Source of the DNA: Methanobacterium sp. UBA410
GTDB lineage: Archaea > Methanobacteriota > Methanobacteria > Methanobacteriales > Methanobacteriaceae
DNA length: 64,000 nucleotides
NCBI GenBank assembly: GCA_002498385.1
Contig: DAHH01000015.1
Span: forward strand, 99,309-163,308
Direction of reading: 5' to 3'
In this document: positions 36,929 to 44,743 of the stretch, in pieces
How the letters are laid out: each line of letters begins with the position of its first letter
Position numbering within the stretch: position 1 is the stretch's first letter
Notes under the pieces: generated by a model
What the model was told of the DNA's origin: nothing
The model's database searches: none
The model's input: only the letters and a program-made list of their open reading frames with translations
Translations under genes and position numbers: made by a program

Positions 36929-37411
36929 ATGGGACTCTTCGATAAATTCAAGAAAAGTGAAAGTGAATATCCACTCTTTAAAAACTGCACGGAACATCAT
37001 GCAAAATTTGAAGGTCAAGAAAAGCTTGAAGAAATAAATATAGACCATGAAATAGCTGAAGACTGGTACAATCAAGGGGTTAACATGGGATCAATTGGAA
37101 AACATGCAGAGGAAGTAAGGTGCTACCAGAGGGCACTTGAGATAAACCCTGATCATGCAAAAGCCCGGAACAACCTGGCCGTTGCCCTTGGAAAATTCGG
37201 AAAACACGACGAAGAGATAATGTGTTATGCAGAAGCTCTTAAAATAAACCCTGAAGATGCAGAAACATGGTACAACCTTGGAGTTGTACTTATGGAAACT
37301 GAAAAACTTTACGAAGCAGCAGAATGTTTCAGGAAAGCTTTAAAGATAGACAGAAACTTTGAACATGCTGCCGTGGCCATGAGCATTGCATTGAGCCAGA
37401 TTAGGGAATAA
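36929..37411 (+). CDS. Tetratricopeptide-repeat protein, 160 aa
   Basis: After a 45-residue charged N-terminus, three TPR units follow: EDWYNQGVNMGSIGKHAEEVRCYQRALEINP, then AKARNNLAVALGKFGKHDEEIMCYAEALKINP, then AETWYNLGVVLMETEKLYEAAECFRKALKID. These form a helical solenoid for protein-protein contacts. The Cys residue in each ECF/MCY/RCY position is conserved between repeats. Methanobacteria carry many such short TPR proteins and no partner can be inferred. GGGATGTGATT precedes the ATG. Confidence 0.85.
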   Translation: MGLFDKFKKSESEYPLFKNCTEHHAKFEGQEKLEEINIDHEIAEDWYNQGVNMGSIGKHAEEVRCYQRALEINPDHAKARNNLAVALGKFGKHDEEIMCYAEALKINPEDAETWYNLGVVLMETEKLYEAAECFRKALKIDRNFEHAAVAMSIALSQIRE

Positions 37412-37595
37412 ACAGGATGTACTTAAACAAAAGAAGAATTTTTCTTGTAAGACTGCTTTATTAAATACATTAAGTAATCTAGATCATCTTCCGTTGTTAA
37501 AGTTATATCATAATCGCCATTTCCATGATGTCCCTTATTTGAAACATTTTTTTTATTTTGGTTTCAGTCCATTCATTTTGAAGAAAAATAATGAA

Positions 37596-37622
37596 GATCT
37601 TGTTGGAGGAGATCTTGTTGGA
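37596..37622. repeat. Near-tandem 12-bp duplication
   Basis: GATCTTGTTGGA at 37596-37607 recurs at 37611-37622 with a three-base spacer. It is one of many such short duplications in the window. Confidence 0.8.
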
Positions 37623-37646
37623 CCTGATGCAGATGTTCCAACAAGC

Positions 37647-38105
37647 TTACCTTTTAACCACTGGAAACTGTATCTCGGTTATGAGCTCATTTTCTGATAT
37701 TTTTCCTGGGTTGTTCATGTATATTTCCATTGGAGCTCCCACCATCTCATAGCCTTCATTCGTTACATAATCCATCAAAGCTGCGTACACTGGTCCAACC
37801 TCATGGTAGGGTCCTCTGTGTATGGATGATAGAACCGTTTGATCAGGAATTTCTTTGACCTTTACTTTACCTTCCGCTTTTGCTCTGCCTTTAAATGGAA
37901 TTCCCACTTCATATTTCATATTATCCAACGAAACATCTTCTGGACTGGAGTAATATACACCATAGGGTGGTCCTGTAATTTCAAGGGCATTTTTCACCAC
38001 CCACTCAATAACTTCACCCATCAGATCGCTCAGATCTTCAATGGATCCTTCATGGAAGATGTATGCAACCTGTTTTTTTGGAACCCGCTTCAGTTCAACC
38101 TTCAT
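37647..38105 (-). CDS. GyrI-like (AraC effector-binding) domain protein, 152 aa
   Basis: A stand-alone GyrI-like domain, made of two SHS2 modules that form a small-molecule pocket. Landmarks are VPKKQVAYIFHEGSIEDLSDLMGEVIEWV near residues 8-36, PYGVYYSSPEDV near 48-59, IHRGPYHEVGPVYAALMDYV near 95-114, and IYMNNPGKISENELITEIQFPVV near 128-150, with the conserved Tyr and terminal Glu of the family. GGAGG precedes the ATG. It is divergent from the metal-resistance genes at 38226 with about 120 bases between. Related GyrI proteins lie at 40967 and 46371. Confidence 0.87.
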   Translation of the reverse strand: MKVELKRVPKKQVAYIFHEGSIEDLSDLMGEVIEWVVKNALEITGPPYGVYYSSPEDVSLDNMKYEVGIPFKGRAKAEGKVKVKEIPDQTVLSSIHRGPYHEVGPVYAALMDYVTNEGYEMVGAPMEIYMNNPGKISENELITEIQFPVVKR

Positions 38106-38194
38106 GATTCAACCTCCAAACTTGGAAACAATTTAGATCTTACCTAATGTATTAATTTTGTTGTTTTTAGTATAATTAATTTCATGGACAAAGG

Positions 38195-38204
38195 TTTATA
38201 TATG
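38195..38204 (+). promoter_or_regulatory. TATA box of the arsR/cad operon
   Basis: TTTATATATG, centred about 27 bases before the ATG at 38226. Transcription would start at or next to the ATG, and no ribosome binding site is seen, so the mRNA is probably leaderless. Confidence 0.6.
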
Positions 38205-38215
38205 TTCAATTGAAC
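38204..38215. promoter_or_regulatory. Operator candidate for the ArsR/CadC-like repressor
   Basis: GTTCAATTGAAC is a perfect 12-bp palindrome directly after the TATA box and just before the predicted start. TGAAC/GTTCA half-sites are typical of ArsR/SmtB family operators. Confidence 0.6.
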
Positions 38216-38225
38216 AGTTATTCAT

Positions 38226-38579
38226 ATGAAAAACGATGATATCTGTGAAGTACACTGCATACATAAAGAATCCATAAATGAGGTTAAATCTAAAATGCTT
38301 GAAGAGGAGACCTTCCAAAAGATATCAGAAGACTTTAAAATCCTTGCAGATCCCACACGGGTTAAGATATTGTATGCACTGTCTCAAAGGGAGTTATGTG
38401 TCTGCGACATTGCCTGCATAGTTAAGATGACAGATTCTGCAGTTTCTCACCAGCTCAGGCTTTTAAGAGGTCGGAACATGGTTAAATTCCGTAAGGTGGG
38501 GAAGATGGCATACTACTCCCTTGCAGATGAACACGTGATACAGCTCATAAAAATGGAGACAGAACATGCAGAAGAATGA
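38226..38579 (+). CDS. ArsR/CadC-family metal-sensing repressor, 117 aa
   Basis: A winged-helix repressor released from DNA by soft metal ions. Helix-turn-helix residues lie in SQRELCVCDIACIVKMTDSAVSHQLRLLRGRNMV at 53-86. Cysteines 7, 11, 58 and 60 sit at the same numbers I recall for the Cd/Pb/Zn site of bacterial CadC, and Asp101, His103, His114 and Glu117 match the second (zinc) site there. The gene overlaps the P-type ATPase by 14 bases, so it should control its own operon. No ribosome binding site precedes the ATG, consistent with a leaderless message. Confidence 0.9.
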   Translation: MKNDDICEVHCIHKESINEVKSKMLEEETFQKISEDFKILADPTRVKILYALSQRELCVCDIACIVKMTDSAVSHQLRLLRGRNMVKFRKVGKMAYYSLADEHVIQLIKMETEHAEE

Positions 38580-40506
38580 AGAAGAAAACGACACGATGCC
38601 TATCTGTTCATGCTGTGATAACAGTTCAAAAGAAGAAAAAAATTCTTTTTGGAAAAAATCCATTTTAATCATGATCACAGGGGCTGTGCTCCTTTTTACA
38701 GGTTTCTGTGTTGATTTTTTCACAGGACAGGAACTACTTGCTGAAATCCTTTTCCTGGCAGTTGTGGTGGTTGCAGGTTACGAGATAGTTGAGGAGGCCA
38801 TCATCGGCTTGATGAACAAAAAGTTCAACATGAACCTTCTCATGATCATTGCTGCAGCTGGCGCATTCATGATAGGTCACGGTGAAGAGGGAGCAACTGT
38901 AATCTTGTTGTTCTTTGTTGCAGAATTTTTAGAGGAATATGCAGGTGAGAGAGCCAGAAAATCAGTGGCATCACTCCTGGAACTTGCACCCAAAACAGCG
39001 GTGGTGCAGAGGAACAGTAAAAACCTGGAAGTTCATGCACATGAGGTTGAATCTGGTGAGATCGTTGTTGTGAAACCTGGAGATAAAATACCCCTTGACG
39101 GCATGGTTTTTAAGGGTGTTTCATCTGTAAACCAGGCCCCAATAACAGGTGAAAGTTTTCCAGTTCCTAAATCTGAAGGTAATGAGGTTTTTGCAGGTAC
39201 ACTGAACCTTGAGGGTTACCTTGAGGTGAAGGTAACAAAAAAATCCGATGAAACCATACTTTCAAGGATCGTAGAGCTTGTGAAGGAGTCCCAGAAGAAA
39301 AAGTCCCATATAGAGGTTTTCATTGACAGGTTTGCAGGCTACTACACTCCAACTGTGATACTCCTTGCAGTTGCCGTTGCAATCATTCCCCCATTCCTGC
39401 TTGGACTGTCATTTGATGAATGGTTTTACAGGGCACTGGTACTGCTGGTTGTTTCCTGTCCCTGTGCCCTTGTAATATCAACACCTGTATCCATGGTTTC
39501 AGCCATAACATCCTCCACAAAAAATGGTGTGCTCATAAAGGGAGCTCAGTACGTTGAAGAAATGAAAAACCTGGAAGTTATGGTATTTGACAAAACTGGA
39601 ACACTTACAGAGGGTAAAATGGAGGTTACAGACATTAAACCCTTAAACAGTTACTCTGAGGATGAGATTTTACAGGTGGCAGCCTCACTTGAATCAAGAT
39701 CCAAGCATCCAATTGCAGAACCCATTTTAAGGAAGGCTGAAGATAAAAACGTAGATCTTAAGAATGTTTCCAAGTTCAAATCAATAGCTGGAAAGGGATT
39801 AAAAGGTGTAATTGATGGTGAAACATTTTATGCAGGTCAGAAGTCACTTTTCAGGTGTGAAGTTCCAGAAGACATGATAAGGGAACTTGAGGAAAGTGGA
39901 AAAACAGGAGTTTTAATTGGTTCCGAAAACAGTATCATGGGTGTAGTTGGTTTAATGGATAAAATAAGGGATGATGCAGCAAATACCATTAAAAATTTGA
40001 AATCTCAGGGTATGAAAACTGTGATGCTCACAGGTGACAACGAAAGTACAGCAAAGGCAGTTTCATCCAGTATAGGAATAGACAGGTACTATGCAGGTCT
40101 TCTTCCAGAAAACAAGTTGGAGATCCTTGAAGATCTGATGACAGACCATAAACACGTTGGAATGGTTGGAGACGGTGTGAACGATGCTCCTGCCCTTGCA
40201 AGGGCCAGTACTGGTATAGCCATGGGTGCTGTAGGCTCTGATGTTGCCATTGAAACTGCTGATGTAGCATTGATGCACGACGACCTTTCAAAGCTCAACT
40301 ACCTCTTCAAATTAAGTGATAAAACCATGTCTGTTGTTAAACAGAACACCACAGTATCCATACTGATTAAAGGTTCCTTCGCTGTTCTTGCAGTATTCGG
40401 TTTTATCACACTGTGGATGGCTGTTGGTATCGGGGATATGGGCCTGAGCCTGGCCGTTATATTGAACTCTCTGCGAATAGGAAACAAAGATGCAGTGCAA
40501 GTTTGA
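38566..40506 (+). CDS. Heavy-metal translocating P-type ATPase (Zn/Cd/Pb type), 646 aa
   Basis: Exports soft metal cations across the membrane using ATP. TGES is at 194-197 (actuator), the membrane metal site CPC at 298-300, DKTGT at 342-346 (phosphorylated Asp342), SKHPIAEP near 383-390 and GDGVNDAP near 546-553. The last helix motif GDMGLSLAVILNSLRIG has the Asp typical of P1B-2 (zinc, cadmium, lead) rather than copper pumps. There is no N-terminal HMA domain; instead a short Cys14, Cys16, Cys17 cluster (CSCC) may bind metal. The start overlaps arsR. Length is normal for a pump without an HMA domain. Confidence 0.93.
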   Translation: MQKNEEENDTMPICSCCDNSSKEEKNSFWKKSILIMITGAVLLFTGFCVDFFTGQELLAEILFLAVVVVAGYEIVEEAIIGLMNKKFNMNLLMIIAAAGAFMIGHGEEGATVILLFFVAEFLEEYAGERARKSVASLLELAPKTAVVQRNSKNLEVHAHEVESGEIVVVKPGDKIPLDGMVFKGVSSVNQAPITGESFPVPKSEGNEVFAGTLNLEGYLEVKVTKKSDETILSRIVELVKESQKKKSHIEVFIDRFAGYYTPTVILLAVAVAIIPPFLLGLSFDEWFYRALVLLVVSCPCALVISTPVSMVSAITSSTKNGVLIKGAQYVEEMKNLEVMVFDKTGTLTEGKMEVTDIKPLNSYSEDEILQVAASLESRSKHPIAEPILRKAEDKNVDLKNVSKFKSIAGKGLKGVIDGETFYAGQKSLFRCEVPEDMIRELEESGKTGVLIGSENSIMGVVGLMDKIRDDAANTIKNLKSQGMKTVMLTGDNESTAKAVSSSIGIDRYYAGLLPENKLEILEDLMTDHKHVGMVGDGVNDAPALARASTGIAMGAVGSDVAIETADVALMHDDLSKLNYLFKLSDKTMSVVKQNTTVSILIKGSFAVLAVFGFITLWMAVGIGDMGLSLAVILNSLRIGNKDAVQV

Positions 40507-40966
40507 TGGAAACTACGAAGAGTTACAAGCCCAAAAAAAATTTTTACAAACTCCCAAAAAAACAGGCCCAGAATTGAATAAAAGTGAGATCCAGAGAAGG
40601 AAAAGTTGAACAAAAATAAATTAAGAAAACCAAACAATTGAAAAACAATAGAAAAATAGATTCAACATTTGACTTTAAAAACTTTCATTCTTAAGAACTT
40701 TCATTCATCTTTTTTAATTAAAAGTATCTCCATTAATTTAAAAAGGAATAGAAATATCTTGCAGAAAAATATGGAAATTTTTAATTAAATTAATGGATCT
40801 TTTTTTTAATTTTTTAATTCTTTTTTATTCTCTAATTTTCCTGTCCACATCAATTCATGTCTAAAATTTCAGGTTTCCAACTATCAGCCGTTTCGTTGTT
40901 CCGCTATTCCAAAGTCCTGATTTAATCTATGATCTATCTTAATTTTAATCTAACTTACCTTCGATT
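40507..40966. other. Intergenic between convergent genes
   Basis: A 460-bp AT-rich gap with T-runs for both converging transcripts (for example 40799-40835) and a near-tandem copy of AACTTTCATTC near 40680 and 40697. No gene is supported. Confidence 0.4.
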
Positions 40967-41428
40967 TTAATCTACCTTTATAACTGGCAACCGCACCTCA
41001 GTTAAAAGCTCCTCTTCTTGTACAAGATTGGGATCGTTGAGGTAAACCTCTGTGACCGGCCCCACAATATCGTAGCCGTTTTTAACAGCATAATCTACCA
41101 CAGCATGAATTACAGGGCCAACTTGAGTGTAAGGTCCTTTGTGCATGGCTGAGAGAACTGTGTGTTCCGGCAGTTCCTTAAAACCAAGTTTATCCTCCTG
41201 GGGTATTTCTTCCTCAATTGAAAATCCAATTTCATACTGAAGATTCTCCTCTGGAACATTTTCAGGGCTGTTGAAGTAGGTTCCGTAAACTGTACCCGTC
41301 ATCTTAAGACCCTTCTTCATGACGAGCTTGCCCACCTCCTGCATGTAATCTGGAATTCTATCGTAACTACCGGTGTAAGGCACGTAGGCCACTTTCATTC
41401 CTTCGATCCGTTTTTCCTTTATTTCCAT
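40967..41428 (-). CDS. GyrI-like domain protein, 153 aa, second paralogue
   Basis: Collinear with the protein at 37647: EGMKVAYVPYTGSYDRIPDYMQEVGKLV, VYGTYFNSPENVPEENLQYEIGF, HTVLSAMHKGPYTQVGPVIHAVVDYAVKNGYDIVGPVTEVYLNDP, and LLTEVRLPVIKVD. It contains both SHS2 halves and the family Glu near the end. GGAGGACA lies before the ATG. GyrI-like stand-alone domains bind or hydrolyse hydrophobic small molecules in some bacteria; here the ligand is unknown. The conserved loop PVTEVYLNDP is shared almost exactly with the half-size paralogue at 46371. Confidence 0.87.
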   Translation of the reverse strand: MEIKEKRIEGMKVAYVPYTGSYDRIPDYMQEVGKLVMKKGLKMTGTVYGTYFNSPENVPEENLQYEIGFSIEEEIPQEDKLGFKELPEHTVLSAMHKGPYTQVGPVIHAVVDYAVKNGYDIVGPVTEVYLNDPNLVQEEELLTEVRLPVIKVD

Positions 41429-41610
41429 AAACTGTCCTCCAGTAGATACTAAGTCTTCAAGGCTTTAATTAGTTACTATCAAAAACAAGATCTAAGTTAC
41501 CCTCAAAAAAAAGATCAAAGATTATTAAACCATTAACTAGAAAACCTTTAAAGTCTCTAAAAATCACAAAAAGAGGTAATGAAGATTTAAAAGAATTTAA
41601 AATGATTAAA

Positions 41611-42108
41611 TTATGTGATGCTTGGATGTTTATGGGTTTTAAGTGTTATGGTACTGTCTGCAGAGTTTTTCAGCGCCACACTGAAACCTGGTTCAGCTCC
41701 AATAACAAGGGTTCCCTTTCCATTTTCCTTGGCAATATTTATAAGTGGGAAAAATTCAATGTTACGTGTCATGAGAGCGATCACGTCTATTGATGGGTTG
41801 TGTATAAGTTCAAAGGCATCTACTGCCATATGGACATCTGTTTCTCCTGCAACGATCATTGGTGAGAAACCCTGATTAACCACAGCTTCTATAAGTTTAT
41901 TCGAAGCATACTGGTTCAGGAAAACCTTACCAACCTTTATGTTTCCATATTCTTCTATTATCTGCCTTACTATGTCAAGATTGCAATCAAATTGCTTTCG
42001 AAGCATGTTAGGACCATCCACAAGAAGACCAATGTTAACTCCCTTTGAACTTTTCCTTATTGAAGGCATGTAATTTTTAAATGAATTTAATTTTTTGATA
42101 TGGGGCAT
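41611..42108 (-). CDS. NYN-domain protein (TIGR00288-like), 165 aa
   Basis: A PIN-like nuclease fold: NIGLLVDGPNMLRK near residues 25-38 carries the first catalytic Asp, ETDVHMAVDAFEL near 88-100 the second acidic pair, and VIALMTRNIEFFPLINIAKENGKGTLVIGAEPG near 109-141 the third region. In the usual NYN pattern the third motif is S-x-D; here it is T-R-N (residues 114-116), so one acidic residue may be missing and activity is uncertain. GGAGGGAGAAA precedes the ATG. No partner is adjacent. RNA processing is the general role of NYN proteins. Confidence 0.8.
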   Translation of the reverse strand: MPHIKKLNSFKNYMPSIRKSSKGVNIGLLVDGPNMLRKQFDCNLDIVRQIIEEYGNIKVGKVFLNQYASNKLIEAVVNQGFSPMIVAGETDVHMAVDAFELIHNPSIDVIALMTRNIEFFPLINIAKENGKGTLVIGAEPGFSVALKNSADSTITLKTHKHPSIT

Positions 42109-42340
42109 TTTCTCCCTCCATAATTTTTATTTTCAATGTAACTTTTTCATATCATAACTCAACTGTACATTTTTATCATCAACAAACAATAAGTACCTAT
42201 GCCAACATTACACCCCCATTTATAACAAATTGCACCTTCTAATTTCATCTAAATCAAGTTGTTAAAGCTATAAAAAAAATCTTACACCAATAAAATCGTG
42301 AGTAAACTACAGTTAAAAGTAAGATGTTTTTTTCAAAAAC

Positions 42341-42350
42341 TTTATATATA
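42341..42350 (+). promoter_or_regulatory. TATA box of the marR gene
   Basis: TTTATATATA. Transcription should start near 42370, inside the palindrome at 42372-42386. This rules out the upstream in-frame ATG at 42324 and supports the ATG at 42417. Confidence 0.6.
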
Positions 42351-42371
42351 GTGCTGATGAATACCCTAATA

Positions 42372-42386
42372 TATCGTGTTACGATA
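42372..42386. promoter_or_regulatory. Operator candidate of the MarR regulator
   Basis: TATCGT-GTT-ACGATA, a perfect inverted repeat with a three-base centre lying on the predicted transcription start. A partial third half-site (GCGATAAA) follows at about 42398. Confidence 0.55.
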
Positions 42387-42416
42387 AAATCGGGTTGCGA
42401 TAAATTTGGTGTTACT

Positions 42417-42863
42417 ATGGAAACGAAGATCGTGGAAGCCCTCAAATACTGGAATCTTTTAAACAGGACAATTCATTTAAAACATCATGAAACTGCCAGA
42501 AAATACAATTTAACACTTGAACAGTTCCATTTATTGCTAGAACTCTACGAACTGGAAGATCTTCCAAGAGGACAATCACCCACAGTTGGAGAGATAGCCA
42601 ACCGCAGCGGCAACGCACCCCACACTTTATCAGAAAGAATAAAAAGGCTCGAAAAAAAGGGTTTGATTATTAAAATCAAGGATACACGGGATCTTAGAGT
42701 GAGCAGGGTTGTTCTCACAGCTCAGGGCAGAGAACTCGTCAAACGTATAAAAAAAGAATCAAGGGACATCTTCTTCTACACTGCACTTGAAAAAATGGAT
42801 GAAAAATCCCTTGACTGTCTTGTTGAATGTTTCAAAGAGCTATTTAAAGAATTATCCCACTGA
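42417..42863 (+). CDS. MarR-family transcriptional regulator, 148 aa
   Basis: A winged-helix dimer regulator. The helical N-terminus (VEALKYWNLLNRTIHLKHHETARKYNLTLEQFHLLLELYE) leads into the HTH SPTVGEIANRSGNAPHTLSERIKRLEKKGLIIKI, then the wing DTRDLRVSRVVLTAQGRELV and a C-terminal dimerisation helix. The Asp-Arg pair DxRxxRV is the MarR wing signature. The start is the ATG at 42417, since the promoter lies upstream of it. The gene that follows is a ruined MFS drug-type transporter, the usual target of such repressors, so the regulator may now be an orphan. Confidence 0.88.
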   Translation: METKIVEALKYWNLLNRTIHLKHHETARKYNLTLEQFHLLLELYELEDLPRGQSPTVGEIANRSGNAPHTLSERIKRLEKKGLIIKIKDTRDLRVSRVVLTAQGRELVKRIKKESRDIFFYTALEKMDEKSLDCLVECFKELFKELSH

Positions 42864-42969
42864 AATCAGGTTTTACAGATCATTCCAGTAAGGCACTGAT
42901 TAGACCAATGATCCCTAAAACCATTTCCATCCAAAAAAAGGCCAGAAATAGTTAGCATCGGGGCGTTGA

Positions 42970-43575
42970 ATGACAGCCATCTATCAAAGTGAAGTTGCAA
43001 AAAAATCCTTCAAAAATTGTTTTAGGATCCTGATAATCACTTTAACTGCACTTTTCATGGCAGTGCTGAACACCAACATAGTGAACATTGTCCTTCCAAC
43101 CACAACACTCTTTTACAATGTTCCTGTTGGACTCTCTCAATGGGTGATCACAGGTTACCAGGTTATCTGCATTATAACACCTTTAATATTCGTTAAACTG
43201 TCGGATTACACTGGAAAATCTAAAATGTTCATCATGGGTCTTTTAGTGTTTACTGTAAGTTCAGTTTTGTGTGGAATTTCAACATCACTCTTCAGCTTAT
43301 AGTCTTCAGGATCATCCAGGCACTTGGAGGATTTTTAATAGACGGCCTTGGATGGAAGTACATCTTCTTTGTTAACTTACCCTAGTGCAGTACTTTTTTT
43401 ACCTGCTCTAAAATACGTGAAAGTAGAGAAATACCTGAACAAAGAGAGTTAAGGACTCCTTGGGGCCCTGCTTTTCATGCTATCAATTGGGACATTCTTC
43501 ATGGTCCACGCAAACCTCTATGACTCACCCAATATGAGCTACATCAACGTGGGAGCGTACATCAAAAGTTGGTAA
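42970..43575 (+). pseudogene. MFS (DHA2-type) transporter remnant
   Basis: The ATG at 42970 begins a good 14-TMS MFS N-terminus: LTALFMAVLNTNIVNIVLPTTT, then LSQWVITGYQVICIITPLIFVKLSDYTGKSKMFIMGLLVF (helices 1-3). It stops at 43300. The next frame has FRIIQALGG, but this is joined directly to FLIDGLGWKYIFFVNLP, so about two helices are deleted internally. Later pieces (AVLFLPALKYVKVEKYL, LLGALLFMLSIGTFFMVHANLY) run to about 43575. At least three lesions make it non-functional. Confidence 0.75.
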
Positions 43576-43959
43576 TGAGTCTTTTCTATTCATATGGTAC
43601 TGAAGCAGGTACGGTGCAACCTGTGTTCCACCTGAAAGATGCAAGGTTAAACGTGGAAACTGTCATTCCACTTGGACTCATCATTAAGGAACTGGTGTCA
43701 GCAGCTAAAATTTGCTTTTCCTCAAAAAGAAGGAATCATAAAATTGGAATTTAGATCAAGGTGATGGTCACCTGCTGAAACTGGCAGATAACGGTGCAGG
43801 CATATCAAAATGGATCGATCCACAAAATACACGAACAATGGGCTTTCAACTTGTAAAAAGCCTTGTAAAACAGTTAAATGGAATTATAAAACTTTATAGG
43901 GGTGATGGAACTATATTTACCTGAAGTTCAAGGAATTGAACTACAGGGAGCGATCTTAA
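43576..43959 (+). pseudogene. Sensor histidine kinase C-terminal remnant
   Basis: Directly abutting the transporter remnant, the sequence reads YSYGTEAGTVQPVFHLKDARLNVETVIPLGLIIKELVS, the end of a HisKA_2 domain and the start of a HATPase domain (N box). It then shifts to LADNGAGISKWIDPQNTRTMGFQLVKSLVKQLNGIIKLY (G1 and G2 boxes) and, after one more shift at 43922, LKFKELNYRERS. No N-terminal sensor or His box remains. The junction with the transporter looks like the scar of a deletion that removed both genes' inner ends. Confidence 0.75.
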
Positions 43960-44040
43960 AACATTGATCTTACGGGTGTCTGTTCATTCACGAAATTTTG
44001 GAGTGAATCATTTTAGAGTAATGTTTCATGATCTGGATGC

Positions 44041-44385
44041 TCATTTTCCTACATACGCTCCAATTACCCCAAAAACAAATCCTGCACCGCCTATTGAAAG
44101 TCCGAGGGAAAAAATGCCCAAGGTGTTCCAGTTGCTGAAACCCACCGGAGTGCCTTGAAGTAAAATTCCCACAAGAAGCATGGTAAAACTCGAGCCAATG
44201 CCACTTACCCCTCCATTTATGATGTAGTTTTCACTATTTCTGGCAGTGCATGATGCTATGAATCCTGCCACAACGTTTGAAGTTAAAATCCCAGGCCCTG
44301 AAAAGTTGAAGTAAGCTGCAACTACGGAAAAAAATGCTCCTCCCATGGTTCCCATAAGAATAGCAGATGCATCGTATTCAACCAT
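44041..44385 (-). CDS. Small membrane protein, DUF5518-like, 114 aa
   Basis: Gly/Ala-rich membrane protein with about four short helices: AILMGTMGGAFFSVVAAYF, LTSNVVAGFIASCTARN, INGGVSGIGSSFTMLLVGILLQG and LGIFSLGLSIGGAGFVFGVIGAYVGK. The pattern of a glycine-rich pore-like helix followed by NGGVSG resembles the small DUF5518 membrane proteins of Methanobacteria, but I hold this family name weakly. The ATG at 44385 is preferred over a TTG at 44409; neither has a clear ribosome binding site. Function unknown. Confidence 0.6.
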   Translation of the reverse strand: MVEYDASAILMGTMGGAFFSVVAAYFNFSGPGILTSNVVAGFIASCTARNSENYIINGGVSGIGSSFTMLLVGILLQGTPVGFSNWNTLGIFSLGLSIGGAGFVFGVIGAYVGK

Positions 44386-44409
44386 GTAAGTAGTATGTTG
44401 CTTAAACAA

Positions 44410-44743
44410 AAAGAAACTTATGAAACTGGGACAAAAACTAAATATAGATAAAAAAAGAATATAGGTAAAAAATGTATTAATACATGTTTTACAGTTTGGA
44501 TGTCAATTAATAACCTGAAAGTCTTGTTTTTGAGGCAGCATTACCTTAACATCAGAGGGATGTAGATTGGATATTTTAGATACATGATTAATAGTTAATA
44601 CAGAGTAAGTTAAATTATTTTAATTCAGTATATTTTTACAAGTATCTACAATAAGTATCTACAATAAAATTCATGAAGAAGGCTAAAAAATTCTTTTAAC
44701 AAGTAAAAAGAGAGAATTCAACCTAATCTATTAAAATGGTGTC
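44410..44743. other. Intergenic, divergent leader region
   Basis: AT-rich. AAGTATCTACAATA is duplicated near 44639 and 44653. I see no RNA gene or ORF here. GGTG seven bases before 44744 serves the next gene. Confidence 0.4.

Noticed and set aside
36872..37075. Minus-strand hydrophobic frame of 67 residues
   Set aside because: It is antisense to the TPR gene and its leader; hydrophobicity arises from the reversed AT-rich sequence.
37494..37697. Plus-strand 67-residue frame
   Set aside because: It runs into the antisense of the GyrI-like gene, contains a 12-bp duplication and has no ribosome binding site.
40028..40637. Several minus-strand frames of 60-110 residues
   Set aside because: All lie antisense to the intact P-type ATPase gene or its 3' flank and show no family features.
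42324..42416. N-terminal extension of the MarR protein
   Set aside because: The TATA box and operator lie inside it, so it cannot be transcribed as part of the message.
43964..44158. Plus-strand 64-residue frame
   Set aside because: It is antisense to the small membrane protein gene at 44041-44385 and lacks a start signal.
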